DNA from: Thiobacillus sp.
GTDB lineage: Bacteria; Pseudomonadota; Gammaproteobacteria; Burkholderiales; Thiobacillaceae
Direction of reading: 5' to 3'
DNA: 63,324 bases
Assembly (NCBI GenBank): GCA_020724415.1
Contig: DYHB01000004.1
Coordinates: 1-63,324, forward strand
A program made the translations under genes and the position numbers. The first letter of the stretch is position 1. The number at the start of each line of letters is the position of its first letter. A model generated the notes under the pieces. The model saw nothing but the letters and a program-made list of their open reading frames with translations, had not been told where the DNA came from and did no database searches. Of the stretch, positions 1 to 8,447 are shown in pieces.

Positions 1-179
1 TTCAGCGTATAGAGGCTGATCAGCAACACAATCAGGGACAGGGCGATATTGAAGGTGAACAGGACGTCCAGCAGAAAGGTGGGCAAAGGCAGGATCATCA
101 TGGCCAGCACCATGATCACCAGCAGCGGGGCTGCCAACCGTTGCCACTGCAATCCCGGGCCCAGGGGTGGCACTGCCAT
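1..179 (-). CDS. flhA: Flagellar biosynthesis protein FlhA, N-terminal fragment (cut by window edge)
   Basis: FlhA is the inner-membrane core of the flagellar type III export gate. Only the first 59 residues lie in the window; the frame runs off at base 1. The visible part starts MAVPPLGPGLQWQRL and then carries two hydrophobic stretches separated by a short loop (LLVIMVLAMMILPLPTF, then LDVLFTFNIALSLIVLL), which is the usual FlhA N-terminus. The ATG overlaps the flhB stop by one base (TGATG), so the two are translationally coupled. Identification comes from this N-terminal pattern plus the flhB neighbour; nothing can be said about the cytoplasmic domain. Confidence 0.88.
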   Translation of the reverse strand, partial: MAVPPLGPGLQWQRLAAPLLVIMVLAMMILPLPTFLLDVLFTFNIALSLIVLLISLYTL

Positions 180-1306
180 CAGACGGCCCTCGCTTCAGGG
201 TCCAGCTTGGCGGGCACTTGCCATTCTTCCGGCGGGACCGGGTTCATCTGGTGATTGAGCTGGTAAACGTAGGCCAGAACCTGGGCCACAGCCGTGAACA
301 GGGCATCGGGAATGGTCTCGCCCACTTCCACATGCCGATGCAGTGCCCGGGCCAGGGGCGGTGCCTCGACGATGGGCACCCGGTGCTCCTGGGCCAGTTC
401 GCGGATGCGCTGGGCCACCAGGGAGGACCCCTTGGCCACCACTTGGGGGGCTGCCATGCGCCCTTCCTCATACTTGAGGGCCACGGCGAAGCGGGTCGGA
501 TTCACCACCACCACATCAGCCTTCGGTACGGCCTGCATCATCCGGCGCCGGGCCATTTCGCGCTGGAGGCTGCGTATCCTGGCCTTGATCTGGGGATCAC
601 CTTCCATCTCCTTGGCTTCCTGGCGCACCTCTTCCTTGCTCATGCGCTGTTTCTTCTGGTACGACCAGAACTGGAAGGGCACATCGATGAGGGCGATCAG
701 GGCAAAGGCCGACACGGCCGCGAGGAACGTGAACAGTATGATGCGGGCAAAATGGGGGATGGCACTTTCCAATGCCTCGGAGGACAGCCCGATGACGGCA
801 TCGTATTGCATCCAGATCATCCAGCCCGAAACGCCGGCGATCAGGACGCCCTTCATGACGGCCTTGAGCAACTCCACCAGGGACTGCGTGGAAAACATGC
901 GCTGGATTCCGTTCAGCGGGTTCAGCTTGCCGAACTTGAACACCAGAGCCTGGGGCGAGAAGAGCCATCCGGACACGGCCACATTGGAGATCACCGCCGC
1001 CACGGTGACCGCTGCTCCTATGGGCAGGAAGACCCAGACGGCATCCATGCCGGCCTCGAACAGATTCAGGCCCATCATGCGGGGCTCGGAGGCATCCACC
1101 CAGTCGAAACGCAAGGTGTCGAACATGACCCGGCGCATGCCGTCATACAAATAGACCCCCAGGAAGGCAAATGTAGCGCCCGTGGCCAGCAGGACCGCCA
1201 GCGTAGACAACTCCCTGGACTGGGGGACATCCCCCTGTTCCCGGGCCTTTTGCAGCTTTCGGCCCGATGCCGGTTCAGTTCGTTCGAGATCGCTGTCTTC
1301 AGCCAT
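179..1306 (-). CDS. flhB: Flagellar biosynthesis protein FlhB (with NPTR instead of NPTH)
   Basis: 375 residues, normal for FlhB, the export-gate protein that switches substrate class from rod/hook to filament. Residues 1-30 form the charged N-terminal tail (MAEDSDLERTEPASGRKLQKAREQGDVP). Four hydrophobic segments lie roughly at 35-55, 85-115, 150-170 and 185-215, followed by the cytoplasmic FlhBC domain. The autocleavage site reads N269-P270-T271-R272, where the family normally has NPTH. The scissile Asn-Pro is kept and the histidine is replaced by arginine, read directly from bases near 490-515. It overlaps flhA by one base and has its own leader between 1307 and the terminator at 1362-1386. 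Confidence 0.95.
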   Translation of the reverse strand: MAEDSDLERTEPASGRKLQKAREQGDVPQSRELSTLAVLLATGATFAFLGVYLYDGMRRVMFDTLRFDWVDASEPRMMGLNLFEAGMDAVWVFLPIGAAVTVAAVISNVAVSGWLFSPQALVFKFGKLNPLNGIQRMFSTQSLVELLKAVMKGVLIAGVSGWMIWMQYDAVIGLSSEALESAIPHFARIILFTFLAAVSAFALIALIDVPFQFWSYQKKQRMSKEEVRQEAKEMEGDPQIKARIRSLQREMARRRMMQAVPKADVVVVNPTRFAVALKYEEGRMAAPQVVAKGSSLVAQRIRELAQEHRVPIVEAPPLARALHRHVEVGETIPDALFTAVAQVLAYVYQLNHQMNPVPPEEWQVPAKLDPEARAV

Positions 1307-1361
1307 TGATGGCGCTATCGACCGTCAGGTAAATAGCCGCGAGTGTAGCATGGGGTACAAC

Positions 1362-1386
1362 GAAAAACGGCCGGTTACCCGGCCGT
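1362..1386 (-). terminator. Rho-independent terminator of the 1408-3267 gene
   Basis: A perfect 8-bp stem (ACGGCCGG at 1367-1374 pairing with CCGGCCGT at 1379-1386) with a 4-base loop. On the minus strand it is followed by a run of Ts (As at 1363-1367 on the plus strand). It sits 22 bp beyond the stop of the helical-repeat gene and separates that gene from flhB. Confidence 0.85.
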
Positions 1387-1407
1387 GATTCAAGCAATGG
1401 CGTTGCT

Positions 1408-3267
1408 TCAGTGGGCCTGCACACCGGGACCGAAAAAGCGGTATCCAGTGCGGATTTGCCGGCTGAGGGCCAGGCGCTTGCTGCCTACGGCATCACTGAA
1501 GGCTCCGGCGATGGAGGCATAAGCCTTGTCGGCCCAGGCATCATCCATCAACAGATCGGACACGCCTTCCACCCAGGTCAGCTTCTCGGCCGACGAGGAG
1601 AGGCGGGCACCACAGATGTCCATGTAGCCGGCGATATCGCCATTGGCCACGCCATTGCCCTTCATGCGGTTGGCCAGTTGCAAGCAGGCTTCCGCGCTGG
1701 CACAGGACTCGGCGGCCTTGGTGTAGACGGCCTTGGCGGTATCGGCATCCCCCAGGTCGGCATACAGCTTGGCGATCTGGGCCAGGGAGAAATGGTCCTT
1801 GGCACGTTTGGCCGCTTCCGCCAGCAGATTGGAGGCCCAGCCATTGTCGCCCAAGGCGGCTTGCACCGTTTCCGCCAGCTTGGTCCAGGCATAAGGGTTG
1901 TCGCCTGACTGGGCCGCACGGGACTCCAGCATGGCCTTGGCCTGGGACTTGCCGTAGTCGGGGTCGGTGAACTCCCGTGCGGCGGTCAGGACGATCTCCC
2001 GGAACCAGACGAAGTCGTCAGCAGAATTCACGCTTTCGTCCAGCAGCTTGCCCAACCATGTCTTGTCGCCCAAGCGATCCACGCCCAGGATCAGGGGCTT
2101 GAAGCGGCTGAAATGGAACCCGTCGGCCCGCATCACATCCTCTGCCGCACCCAGCAGCTTGCCGGCGTAGGCATTGTCCTGGAGCTCTGCCAGGATGCGG
2201 TCGGCCAGGGCGATCATCTGCTTGGCGGTCTTGCACTTGGCCTCTTCGTTCTGGATTTCCACGTACTTGGCCTGGTTGGCTTCGCGCTTGGCCAGCTTTT
2301 CGGCCACCCGGGCCACCCGCTCGGCGTCGCCGGACAGGTGCTTGTTGACGGCGTCCACCACCTTGCGCATTTCGTCCAGGTTGGCCACGCCCTCCTCGGC
2401 CTTGGAGACCATGTCGGCCACGCCGGCAACGTCCCCCAACTCGGCATAGACATCGGCCAGCTGGATCAAGTCGCCACTGGCGCTGGCCACGGCGCCCGCC
2501 TTGGTCAGGACAGCCTTGGTGAACTCGGCATTGCCCTTGGCGGCCGCCAGTACCTGCATCAGGGCGGTGAAGTCCTTGGCCGACTCCAGGGCCTTGTCGT
2601 ACAGGGCGCCGGCGGCCGCGGGATCGATCTCGCCCATGGCACCGGACAACACGATCAGGTCGGCCGGGGCGGTGTACTTGCCGGCCCCTTCATTGATGAT
2701 GGCCACGGCCTGGTCCTTGTCACCCAGGTCGGCAGCCACGGTCTTGGCCAGTCGGGCGAAGTCGGCAGCCCGGCCTGCCTTGCCCTTGATCTTGTCGTAG
2801 ATCTGACCGGCCAGGGCACTGTCCTTGATGTCGCAGGCCACTACCTTGCCCAGACCATAAAGCTCTTCGGTGGTGGAGATTTCCTTGAGCGCGCCCCCCA
2901 GGGTCTTGGCCGCAGCGGCAGCATCGCCGGAGACCAGCATCTGGCCCATGCCCACGGCCACCTTTTCTTCGCCGCTCATGGCGAAGTCGGCCCCCTGGCC
3001 CAGCATGTCCTCGGCTTTGCCCGAATCCCCCAGGGCGACATAACCGAGCGCACAGCAGACAAAATCGCTGGTGAACATGGCGTTGCCAGAGACATCATCC
3101 AGAACACCCTTGGCATCGGCATCCCCGGTGAAGGCGGCACCGGACAGGATTTCCTTGGCGTAGCCGATGTCGGACGGGGCATCAAAGGCTTCTCGGGCCA
3201 GGTTGTATAAGGCTTCGGCACCGGCGGCGCCGGCAACGCGGGGCTCCAGGGTTTCCCGAGTGGCCAT
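1408..3267 (-). CDS. Large TPR/SEL1-like helical-repeat protein of unknown function
   Basis: 619 residues, acidic and rich in Ala, Asp, Gly and Lys, with no signal peptide or membrane segment, so probably cytoplasmic. The sequence is built from imperfect repeats of about 35 residues with a recurring core of the form LAxxYADLGDxxxAxxVxxKA, clear examples being LIQLADVYAELGD and LAQIAKLYADLGD. This indicates a helical solenoid of the TPR/SEL1 class, a typical protein-binding scaffold. The ATG follows a good Shine-Dalgarno (CAGGAGACTAGCC). The gene is monocistronic: a terminator lies at 1362-1386, and the leader holds an AT-rich perfect dyad (TTTATCG-GG-CGATAAA, 3338-3353) about 70 bp upstream of the start. 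I do not recognise a named family. Confidence 0.75.
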   Translation of the reverse strand: MATRETLEPRVAGAAGAEALYNLAREAFDAPSDIGYAKEILSGAAFTGDADAKGVLDDVSGNAMFTSDFVCCALGYVALGDSGKAEDMLGQGADFAMSGEEKVAVGMGQMLVSGDAAAAAKTLGGALKEISTTEELYGLGKVVACDIKDSALAGQIYDKIKGKAGRAADFARLAKTVAADLGDKDQAVAIINEGAGKYTAPADLIVLSGAMGEIDPAAAGALYDKALESAKDFTALMQVLAAAKGNAEFTKAVLTKAGAVASASGDLIQLADVYAELGDVAGVADMVSKAEEGVANLDEMRKVVDAVNKHLSGDAERVARVAEKLAKREANQAKYVEIQNEEAKCKTAKQMIALADRILAELQDNAYAGKLLGAAEDVMRADGFHFSRFKPLILGVDRLGDKTWLGKLLDESVNSADDFVWFREIVLTAAREFTDPDYGKSQAKAMLESRAAQSGDNPYAWTKLAETVQAALGDNGWASNLLAEAAKRAKDHFSLAQIAKLYADLGDADTAKAVYTKAAESCASAEACLQLANRMKGNGVANGDIAGYMDICGARLSSSAEKLTWVEGVSDLLMDDAWADKAYASIAGAFSDAVGSKRLALSRQIRTGYRFFGPGVQAH

Positions 3268-3408
3268 GGCTAGTCTCCTGAGTACAAAAGAAAAAACGAA
3301 GTTTACCGGGGGAAGGCAGCGCCTGCCGACAGGGTTTTTTATCGGGCGATAAATAAACCTGAAATTCCCAGGGCCTGACGCACCCTGAAGAGCCGTGGGC
3401 AGCCAGGA

Positions 3409-4740
3409 TCACAGAACATAACGGGCCAGATCCTCGCTGGCGGCCAGGACCTTCAGCCGCTCGTCCACATAATCGGCATCGATGCGCACCTGGCTGCCGT
3501 CCCGGCGATCGGCATCGAAGGAGAGCTCATCCAGCAGGCGTTCCATGACGGTGTACAGGCGCCGGGCACCTATGTTCTCGGTGCGTTCGTTGACCTGCCA
3601 GGCAATTTCCGCCAGCCGACGAATGGCATCGTCGGTGAACTCGAGGGTCACTCCCTCGGTTTCCATCAGGGCCTGGTATTGCCGTGTCAGGCAGGCATCC
3701 GTCCGGGTCAGGATACGTTCAAAATCCGCTACGCCGAGGCTGGTCAACTCCACCCGGATGGGAAACCGGCCCTGGAGCTCCGGGATCAGGTCCGAGGGTT
3801 TGGAAAGATGAAAGGCGCCACTGGCAATGAACAGGATATGGTCGGTCTTGATCATGCCGTACTTGGTGGACACCGTGGCCCCTTCGACCAGGGGAAGGAG
3901 ATCCCGCTGGACACCCTGGCGCGAGACATCGGCGCCATGGGCCTCGGATCGGCTGGCAATCTTGTCGATCTCGTCCAGGAACACGATGCCGTTCTGCTCC
4001 GCCCCGCGCAAGGCGGCCATTTTGATCTCTTCATCATTGACCAGCTTGAGGGCTTCTTCGTCGACCAACTGCTTCAATGCGTCGGCAATACGGAGCTTGC
4101 GTTTCCGGGTCCGCTTCTGGCCCAGGTTCTGGAACATGCCCTGCAACTGGCTGGTGAGTTCCTCCATGCCCGGAGGCGCGAAGATTTCCATCTGGGCGGC
4201 AGGGACCGCCAGATCCAGTTCCACCTCCTTGTCATCCAGCTGGCCTTCGCGCAGCATTTTACGGAAGCGCTGCCTGGCCGTGCTTTCCTCCCGCGGCGCG
4301 GCATCCTCGCTCCAGTTCTCCCGAGGCGGCGGCAGCAGGAGGTCCAGGATACGTTCCTCGGCCGCATCCTCGGCCCGGGATCGCACCTTGCGGGTGGCCT
4401 CCTCCCGGGCCTGCTTGATGGCAATCTCCACCAGATCGCGGATGATGCTTTCCACATCCTTGCCCACATAACCCACTTCAGTAAATTTGGTCGCCTCCAC
4501 CTTGATGAACGGCGAATTGGCCAGACGGGCCAGGCGCCTGGCGATCTCGGTCTTGCCCACGCCGGTGGGACCGATCATGAGGATATTCTTCGGCGTGATC
4601 TCCTGACGCAGGTCATCCTTGACCTGCATCCGCCGCCAGCGATTTCGCATGGCAATGGCACAGGCCCGCTTGGCAGCATCCTGGCCGACAATGTATTTGT
4701 CCAGTTCGTGGACGATTTCCTGGGGAGTCATGGAAGTCAT
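3409..4740 (-). CDS. hslU: ATP-dependent protease ATPase subunit HslU (ClpY)
   Basis: 443 residues, standard length. HslU is the hexameric AAA+ unfoldase that normally caps the HslV peptidase. The start [20 protein letters not shown] fits the family; an upstream in-frame ATG at 4773 gives an atypical extension. Walker A is GPTGVGKT (about 57-64) and Walker B is IVFLDEID. The charged insertion after about residue 110 is the I-domain, and the C-terminus ends DLARYVL as expected for a tail that docks into HslV. Normally hslV lies directly upstream, but here the upstream space holds only a promoter and then a plus-strand gene, so hslV must be elsewhere or absent. Confidence 0.96.
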   Translation of the reverse strand: MTSMTPQEIVHELDKYIVGQDAAKRACAIAMRNRWRRMQVKDDLRQEITPKNILMIGPTGVGKTEIARRLARLANSPFIKVEATKFTEVGYVGKDVESIIRDLVEIAIKQAREEATRKVRSRAEDAAEERILDLLLPPPRENWSEDAAPREESTARQRFRKMLREGQLDDKEVELDLAVPAAQMEIFAPPGMEELTSQLQGMFQNLGQKRTRKRKLRIADALKQLVDEEALKLVNDEEIKMAALRGAEQNGIVFLDEIDKIASRSEAHGADVSRQGVQRDLLPLVEGATVSTKYGMIKTDHILFIASGAFHLSKPSDLIPELQGRFPIRVELTSLGVADFERILTRTDACLTRQYQALMETEGVTLEFTDDAIRRLAEIAWQVNERTENIGARRLYTVMERLLDELSFDADRRDGSQVRIDADYVDERLKVLAASEDLARYVL

Positions 4741-4785
4741 GGGATTGATCCGGATTGGGTTTGCGCACTGCACGATGAGGATCAG

Positions 4786-4814
4786 TTTATCATCGGCTAT
4801 AAAGAGCTAATCAA
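4786..4814 (-). promoter_or_regulatory. Sigma70-type promoter for hslU
   Basis: On the minus strand TTGATT (4809-4814) and GATAAA (4786-4791) are separated by 17 bp, a good sigma70 match. The expected start of transcription is near 4779, about 40 bp before the HslU ATG. No sigma32-like CTTGAAA/CCCCAT pair was seen. The promoter lying immediately in front of hslU supports transcription without hslV. Confidence 0.5.
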
Positions 4815-4877
4815 CACCCAAAACAGGGGTATTCGGGCAGGCCGTCCCGTGGCCTGACGATCGACGAGGAGATTTCC

Positions 4878-5294
4878 ATGACCAGATTTGCAGGTTTGCT
4901 ATTCGCCTTGCTGGGTATTGTGGCCGTGCCGGCCCAGGGTGCCGAGACAGCCAGTGCAGGGGATGTCGTCGTTCATTTCGATGTCATCGCCAGCACCGAA
5001 CTCACCCCCGAGGCTGCGGCCAAATACAACATCACCCCGGCGCCCAATCGGGCCGTGCTCACCATCGACCCCCTCAAGCACGGCAAGCCGGTGCCCGCTC
5101 AGGTGTATGCAGGCGCCATCAACAGCAAAAACTATCTGATCAACGTGCCCATCCGGGAAAAGCTGGATGCGGATGGACCGCGCTACCTGGGGGAGTTCTA
5201 CATCCTGCCGTCTGACAACTTGACCTTCATCGTCAACGTCAACGTTCTGGGTACGCCGCTCAAGGCCCGTTTCAACCGGAGTTTCAGCCCCTGA
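4878..5294 (+). CDS. Secreted DUF4426 family protein
   Basis: 138 residues with a clear signal peptide (MTRFAGLLFALLGIVAVPAQG, cleavage near AQG-AE). The mature part matches the pattern of DUF4426 periplasmic proteins: an HFDVIASTELTPEAAAKYNI segment, a central beta-rich KPVPAQVYAG stretch, and the closing LTFIVNVNV strand. The start has a strong Shine-Dalgarno (GACGAGGAGATTTCC). No function is established for the family. The 3' end overlaps the convergent TauE/SafE-like gene by 11 bp. Confidence 0.75.
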   Translation: MTRFAGLLFALLGIVAVPAQGAETASAGDVVVHFDVIASTELTPEAAAKYNITPAPNRAVLTIDPLKHGKPVPAQVYAGAINSKNYLINVPIREKLDADGPRYLGEFYILPSDNLTFIVNVNVLGTPLKARFNRSFSP

Positions 5295-5952
5295 CGAGCA
5301 GCAGCAGGCCCACCACCCCGAAGGAAGCCACCATCAAACCAGCCGCCAAGCGCACCAGGCGGTGGCGGAACCAGGCCTTCAGGCGCTCGGCGGCCCAGCC
5401 CATGGCCAGCAGGTTTGGCAACGTACCCAGGCCGAAGGCCAGCATCATCATGGCGCCCTGTCCCGGGCTCCCCGAGGCCAGGGCTGAAACCAGCACGCTG
5501 TAGACCAGGCCGCAGGGCAGCCAGCCCCACAATCCCCCTGCCAACAAGGCCTTTCCCAGGCCATCGATGGGAAACAAACGTCCCAGCGCGGGTTGCAGCC
5601 TTCGCCACAGCCAGCCGCCGGCCCTTTCCAGGACCAGCACATACTGGTTCAGTCCCGCCAGGTACAGCCCCACTAGAATCAGCATCACCTGGGCCAGGAC
5701 ATACAGCCCGCGCTGGACAGGGAACAAGGTATCGGAGAGGAAGGCGGCAGACCCCAGCATGCCGGCCAAGGCACCCGCCATTACGTAGCTGGACAAGCGG
5801 CCCACGTTATAGCCCAAGGCAATGGCCACCGGCTGGCGGCGGCTTCCTTGCAGGCTCATGGCCGCCACGATGCCCCCGCACATGCCCAGGCAGTGCACCC
5901 CACCCATCAGGCCGGCGAGGAAGGCCATCAGATAACTGGCCTCAGGCGCCAT
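5284..5952 (-). CDS. Sulfite exporter TauE/SafE-like (DsbD_2/UreH-type) membrane protein
   Basis: 222 residues from the ATG at 5952; a TTG at 5976 overlapping the previous stop (TTGA) is the alternative start. Six or so hydrophobic segments cover the protein. The hallmark N-terminal motif AGLMGGVHCLGMCGGIV, with its HCxxMCGG signature, is typical of the small TauE/SafE-like proteins found near c-type cytochrome and copper-handling genes. A second conserved segment is GWLPCGLVYSVLVSALASG. It is the last gene of a minus-strand run (BPSS1780 protein, diheme cytochrome, this gene), which suggests a role in metal or redox handling for a c-type cytochrome. That role is inference. Confidence 0.85.
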   Translation of the reverse strand: MAPEASYLMAFLAGLMGGVHCLGMCGGIVAAMSLQGSRRQPVAIALGYNVGRLSSYVMAGALAGMLGSAAFLSDTLFPVQRGLYVLAQVMLILVGLYLAGLNQYVLVLERAGGWLWRRLQPALGRLFPIDGLGKALLAGGLWGWLPCGLVYSVLVSALASGSPGQGAMMMLAFGLGTLPNLLAMGWAAERLKAWFRHRLVRLAAGLMVASFGVVGLLLLVRG

Positions 5953-5972
5953 GATGCGCCCGCCAGCCGGGC

Positions 5973-6482
5973 TCAATCACAAACCATGCCCCCTTCGATC
6001 CAGCGCAGCACATCCCGCTCCCATGCCTCGTAGCCTCCGGGGACCTTCTCCCTGGGGCCCTCCGGAGTCACGCCACTGCGGATGGCCCACAGGACCCGTT
6101 GATCATGGAGCAGATGATGCTTGAGGATGGCGGCCTTGTCCCCGGAACCCGCATTCCGGATCGCCATGGCACAGGTATCCTTGGCAGACATACCGGTGTA
6201 ATCCATCTTTTCCCCGGGCGGCGCCATCCATTCCCCTGGGGACAAGTTGGTGAGCTCGGGCTTGTGGCACTGCTCGCAGAGATAGCGGCTACGGTGAGTA
6301 TGGTAGGCCCGGCCCTGGCTTCTGCGGCTGTTGAACTGATGGCACTCCACGCAACGCGCATGGTGGAACTTGTCGTGCAGGGCCTCGCTGAACTTTACCG
6401 GGGCGGCCCGGGACGGGCTGACCATGAGCAGAATCCCCCAGAATAGCAGCGTCATGCCCAACAGACGCGAGCCGCGGCTCAT
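5973..6482 (-). CDS. Periplasmic diheme c-type cytochrome
   Basis: 169 residues. The start MSRGSRLLGMTLLFWGILLMVSPSRA is a signal peptide, and its ATG overlaps the stop of the upstream membrane protein by 4 bp (ATGA), which fixes the start. Two c-type haem sites are visible, CVECH and CEQCH, with additional His residues (KFHHARC, HHLLHDQ) that could be distal ligands. The C-terminus GYEAWERDVLRWIEGGMVCD contains a free Cys near the end. The partner and electron acceptor are unknown; the operon with a TauE/SafE-like protein suggests co-maturation. Confidence 0.82.
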   Translation of the reverse strand: MSRGSRLLGMTLLFWGILLMVSPSRAAPVKFSEALHDKFHHARCVECHQFNSRRSQGRAYHTHRSRYLCEQCHKPELTNLSPGEWMAPPGEKMDYTGMSAKDTCAMAIRNAGSGDKAAILKHHLLHDQRVLWAIRSGVTPEGPREKVPGGYEAWERDVLRWIEGGMVCD

Positions 6483-7222
6483 GCCTCCGACTCCCGGGCC
6501 ACGAAGAGCTGGCCAAAGGCCGCATAGGTGGAAATCAAGGCCACGGGGAGCATGACCAACAGCCCCAGGCCCATGGGAATGAGGATCGCCAACAGGCCGA
6601 AGGCGCCCATCACCAGGCTGTACACCACCACCGGACGCCAATTGGCGAAACAGGTCCAGAGGCTCCACCACAAGGCATTGCCCGGGCTGAAGCCCCGGAA
6701 CACCACCAGGGCCGGTGCAAACCAGGTCGCCATGAGCAGGGGGGTGCACAAGGCCAGGCCCAGGAACAGGACCGGCAGGCTCTGATTCAACATGGCCCGG
6801 GCCTGCTCCGGCTGGATGCCGGCCGGGTCCTGGGCCATGCGCATCATCTCCTGGAGGCTGGCGCCGCCCATGGCGGTGACAATCTGGCCCACCAGCAGTC
6901 CGGCCAGCAGATAGATGCCCCCCACGACGAGAAGCGCGGGCAGATGCTCCTTGAAACCCTGGCCCAGAAACAGGAAGTTGACCTGCTCACCCCGCTCTGC
7001 GGCCCTGGAAGCCAGCATGTAGCCCGCCACCAGGACGGGCGAGAGCAACTCCACCAGATAGCCGCCCACGAAGGGCAGCAGGGTGACCCCAAGGATGACC
7101 AGAAAGGCCAGGGCCGTCATGCCCATCCAGGCCATGGGCCAGAGCTTGAACAGCCGCCAGCCCTCCCGCATCCATTCCATACCCGCCCTCGCCGGAGGAC
7201 GGGTCACTGTCAATCGTTCCAT
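6479..7222 (-). CDS. BPSS1780 family integral membrane protein
   Basis: 247 residues from the ATG at 7222 (GGGA 5 bp upstream); an ATG at 7228 is also possible. The N-terminus carries a short cytoplasmic segment ending REGWRLFKLWPMAWMG, followed by six hydrophobic stretches. The conserved PVLVAGYMLASRAAERGE and FAPALVVFRGFSPGNALWWSLWTCFANWRPV segments are typical of this betaproteobacterial family. No function is established. It is first in a tightly overlapping run with the diheme cytochrome and TauE/SafE-like genes. Confidence 0.8.
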   Translation of the reverse strand: MERLTVTRPPARAGMEWMREGWRLFKLWPMAWMGMTALAFLVILGVTLLPFVGGYLVELLSPVLVAGYMLASRAAERGEQVNFLFLGQGFKEHLPALLVVGGIYLLAGLLVGQIVTAMGGASLQEMMRMAQDPAGIQPEQARAMLNQSLPVLFLGLALCTPLLMATWFAPALVVFRGFSPGNALWWSLWTCFANWRPVVVYSLVMGAFGLLAILIPMGLGLLVMLPVALISTYAAFGQLFVARESEA

Positions 7223-7244
7223 GGCCATCCCGTTGCCAGTTGAA

Positions 7245-7583
7245 TCAGAATTCCTTGATGACCCACAGGGGCACCTGGAAATTGGGGCTCAGATCGTCGT
7301 AGCGTCGAAAATGACCATCGCCCCCTTGATCCAGGAGGAAATAGGGACGGCCATGGGGCGGAGTCACCTTGATCATGAACAGGCGCCCCTTGACCCGATA
7401 CTCTTCCACTTTGCCTTCAGCCCGGGTCATGATGGTGACCTGGGGTTCCAGATCGGGGTCCACCATGCCGGGCGGCGGCGGAATCTCGGGCAGGGGTTCC
7501 AGCCGAGGAGGGGCCTCTGCCGAGGCAAGCGGAGCGGCCAGGGACAGGACCAAGAGAAGAAGCAAAGGCATTCCGCGCATCAT
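7245..7583 (-). CDS. DUF2782 secreted/periplasmic protein
   Basis: 112 residues with an N-terminal signal peptide (MMRGMPLLLLLVLSLAAPLASA) and a proline-rich linker (LPEIPPPPG). The conserved DUF2782 core is visible: LEPQVTIMTRAEGKVEEYRVKG, then a PYFLLDQGGDGHF stretch and a VPLWVIKEF ending. In betaproteobacteria this small protein is often found beside polA, as it nearly is here. Function unknown. The 5' region carries an inverted repeat (CCTGCT at 7606-7611, AGCAGG at 7620-7625) about 25-40 bp upstream of the start. Confidence 0.8.
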   Translation of the reverse strand: MMRGMPLLLLLVLSLAAPLASAEAPPRLEPLPEIPPPPGMVDPDLEPQVTIMTRAEGKVEEYRVKGRLFMIKVTPPHGRPYFLLDQGGDGHFRRYDDLSPNFQVPLWVIKEF

Positions 7584-7707
7584 CGCCACCTATGAAATAT
7601 CAATACCTGCTTATATTTTAGCAGGGGCATTCCCATCCGTTCCGCGTCACTGCTTTCAATGTTGCCGGGCCACGCCCATTTTTGCAGGGAGCGGGCACGC
7701 GCCCGGT

Positions 7708-8433
7708 TCAGAGATTGAGCAGGATGTCCCGTTCCTGGCTGGAAGGGGTGAAACCGCGGGTCTCGTAATGGGAGAAGATCGCGTCCACGATCTCGTCGGG
7801 CTGGTCGATGACCCGGATCAGGTCCATGTCCTCGGGGTTGATCATGCCTTCCGATACCAGCACCTCCCGCATCCAGGTCACCATGCCCTCCCAGAACCGG
7901 CTTTGCACAAGAATGATGGGTATCCGGCCGATCTTGTCGGTCTGGACCAGGGTGAGCACCTCCAGCAGTTCGTCCAGGGTACCGAAACCGCCGGGCATGA
8001 TGACATAGGCACAGGCGTACTTGACGAACATGACCTTGCGGGCGAAAAAATGCCGGAAGGTATGGCTGATGTCCTGATAGGGGTTGGCGTGCTGCTCGTG
8101 GGGCAGTTGAATGTTCAAGCCAACGGCGGGCGACTTGCCGAAGAAGGCCCCCTTGTTGGCGGCCTCCATGATGCCGGGTCCGCCGCCCGAGATGACGGCA
8201 AAACCGGCATCGGACAACTTGCGGGCAATGGTTTCGGTCTGCATGTAGTGGTCAGAATCGGGCTTGACCCGGGCGCTGCCGAAGATGGTGACGGCCGGAC
8301 GGATGCAGGACAGGCGCTCGGTGGCGCTGACGAATTCCGACATATACTCGAACATGCGCCAGGACTCCCGGGCCGAGCCGTAGGGATCCTCCTGGACCGG
8401 CACCTCCTGGCGGGTGGGTATCTTCTTGTTCAT
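7708..8433 (-). CDS. LOG family protein (TIGR00730, Rossmann-fold nucleosidase type)
   Basis: 241 residues from ATG 8433 (AGAGG Shine-Dalgarno). The family signature PGGFGTLDE is present near the middle (YVIMPGGFGTLDELLEVL), together with the nucleotide-binding SGGGPGIMEAANKGA segment. LOG proteins act as phosphoribohydrolases on nucleoside monophosphates; they were formerly annotated as lysine decarboxylases, a label to avoid. The gene diverges from polA with only 14 bp between start codons, so its promoter must overlap the beginning of polA. Confidence 0.9.
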   Translation of the reverse strand: MNKKIPTRQEVPVQEDPYGSARESWRMFEYMSEFVSATERLSCIRPAVTIFGSARVKPDSDHYMQTETIARKLSDAGFAVISGGGPGIMEAANKGAFFGKSPAVGLNIQLPHEQHANPYQDISHTFRHFFARKVMFVKYACAYVIMPGGFGTLDELLEVLTLVQTDKIGRIPIILVQSRFWEGMVTWMREVLVSEGMINPEDMDLIRVIDQPDEIVDAIFSHYETRGFTPSSQERDILLNL

Positions 8434-8447
8434 GAAAGGGCCTCTTC

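Noticed and set aside
7708-8433. Lysine decarboxylase
   Set aside because: The PGGxGTxxE motif marks the LOG family of nucleoside-phosphate phosphoribohydrolases; the old lysine decarboxylase label is a misannotation.
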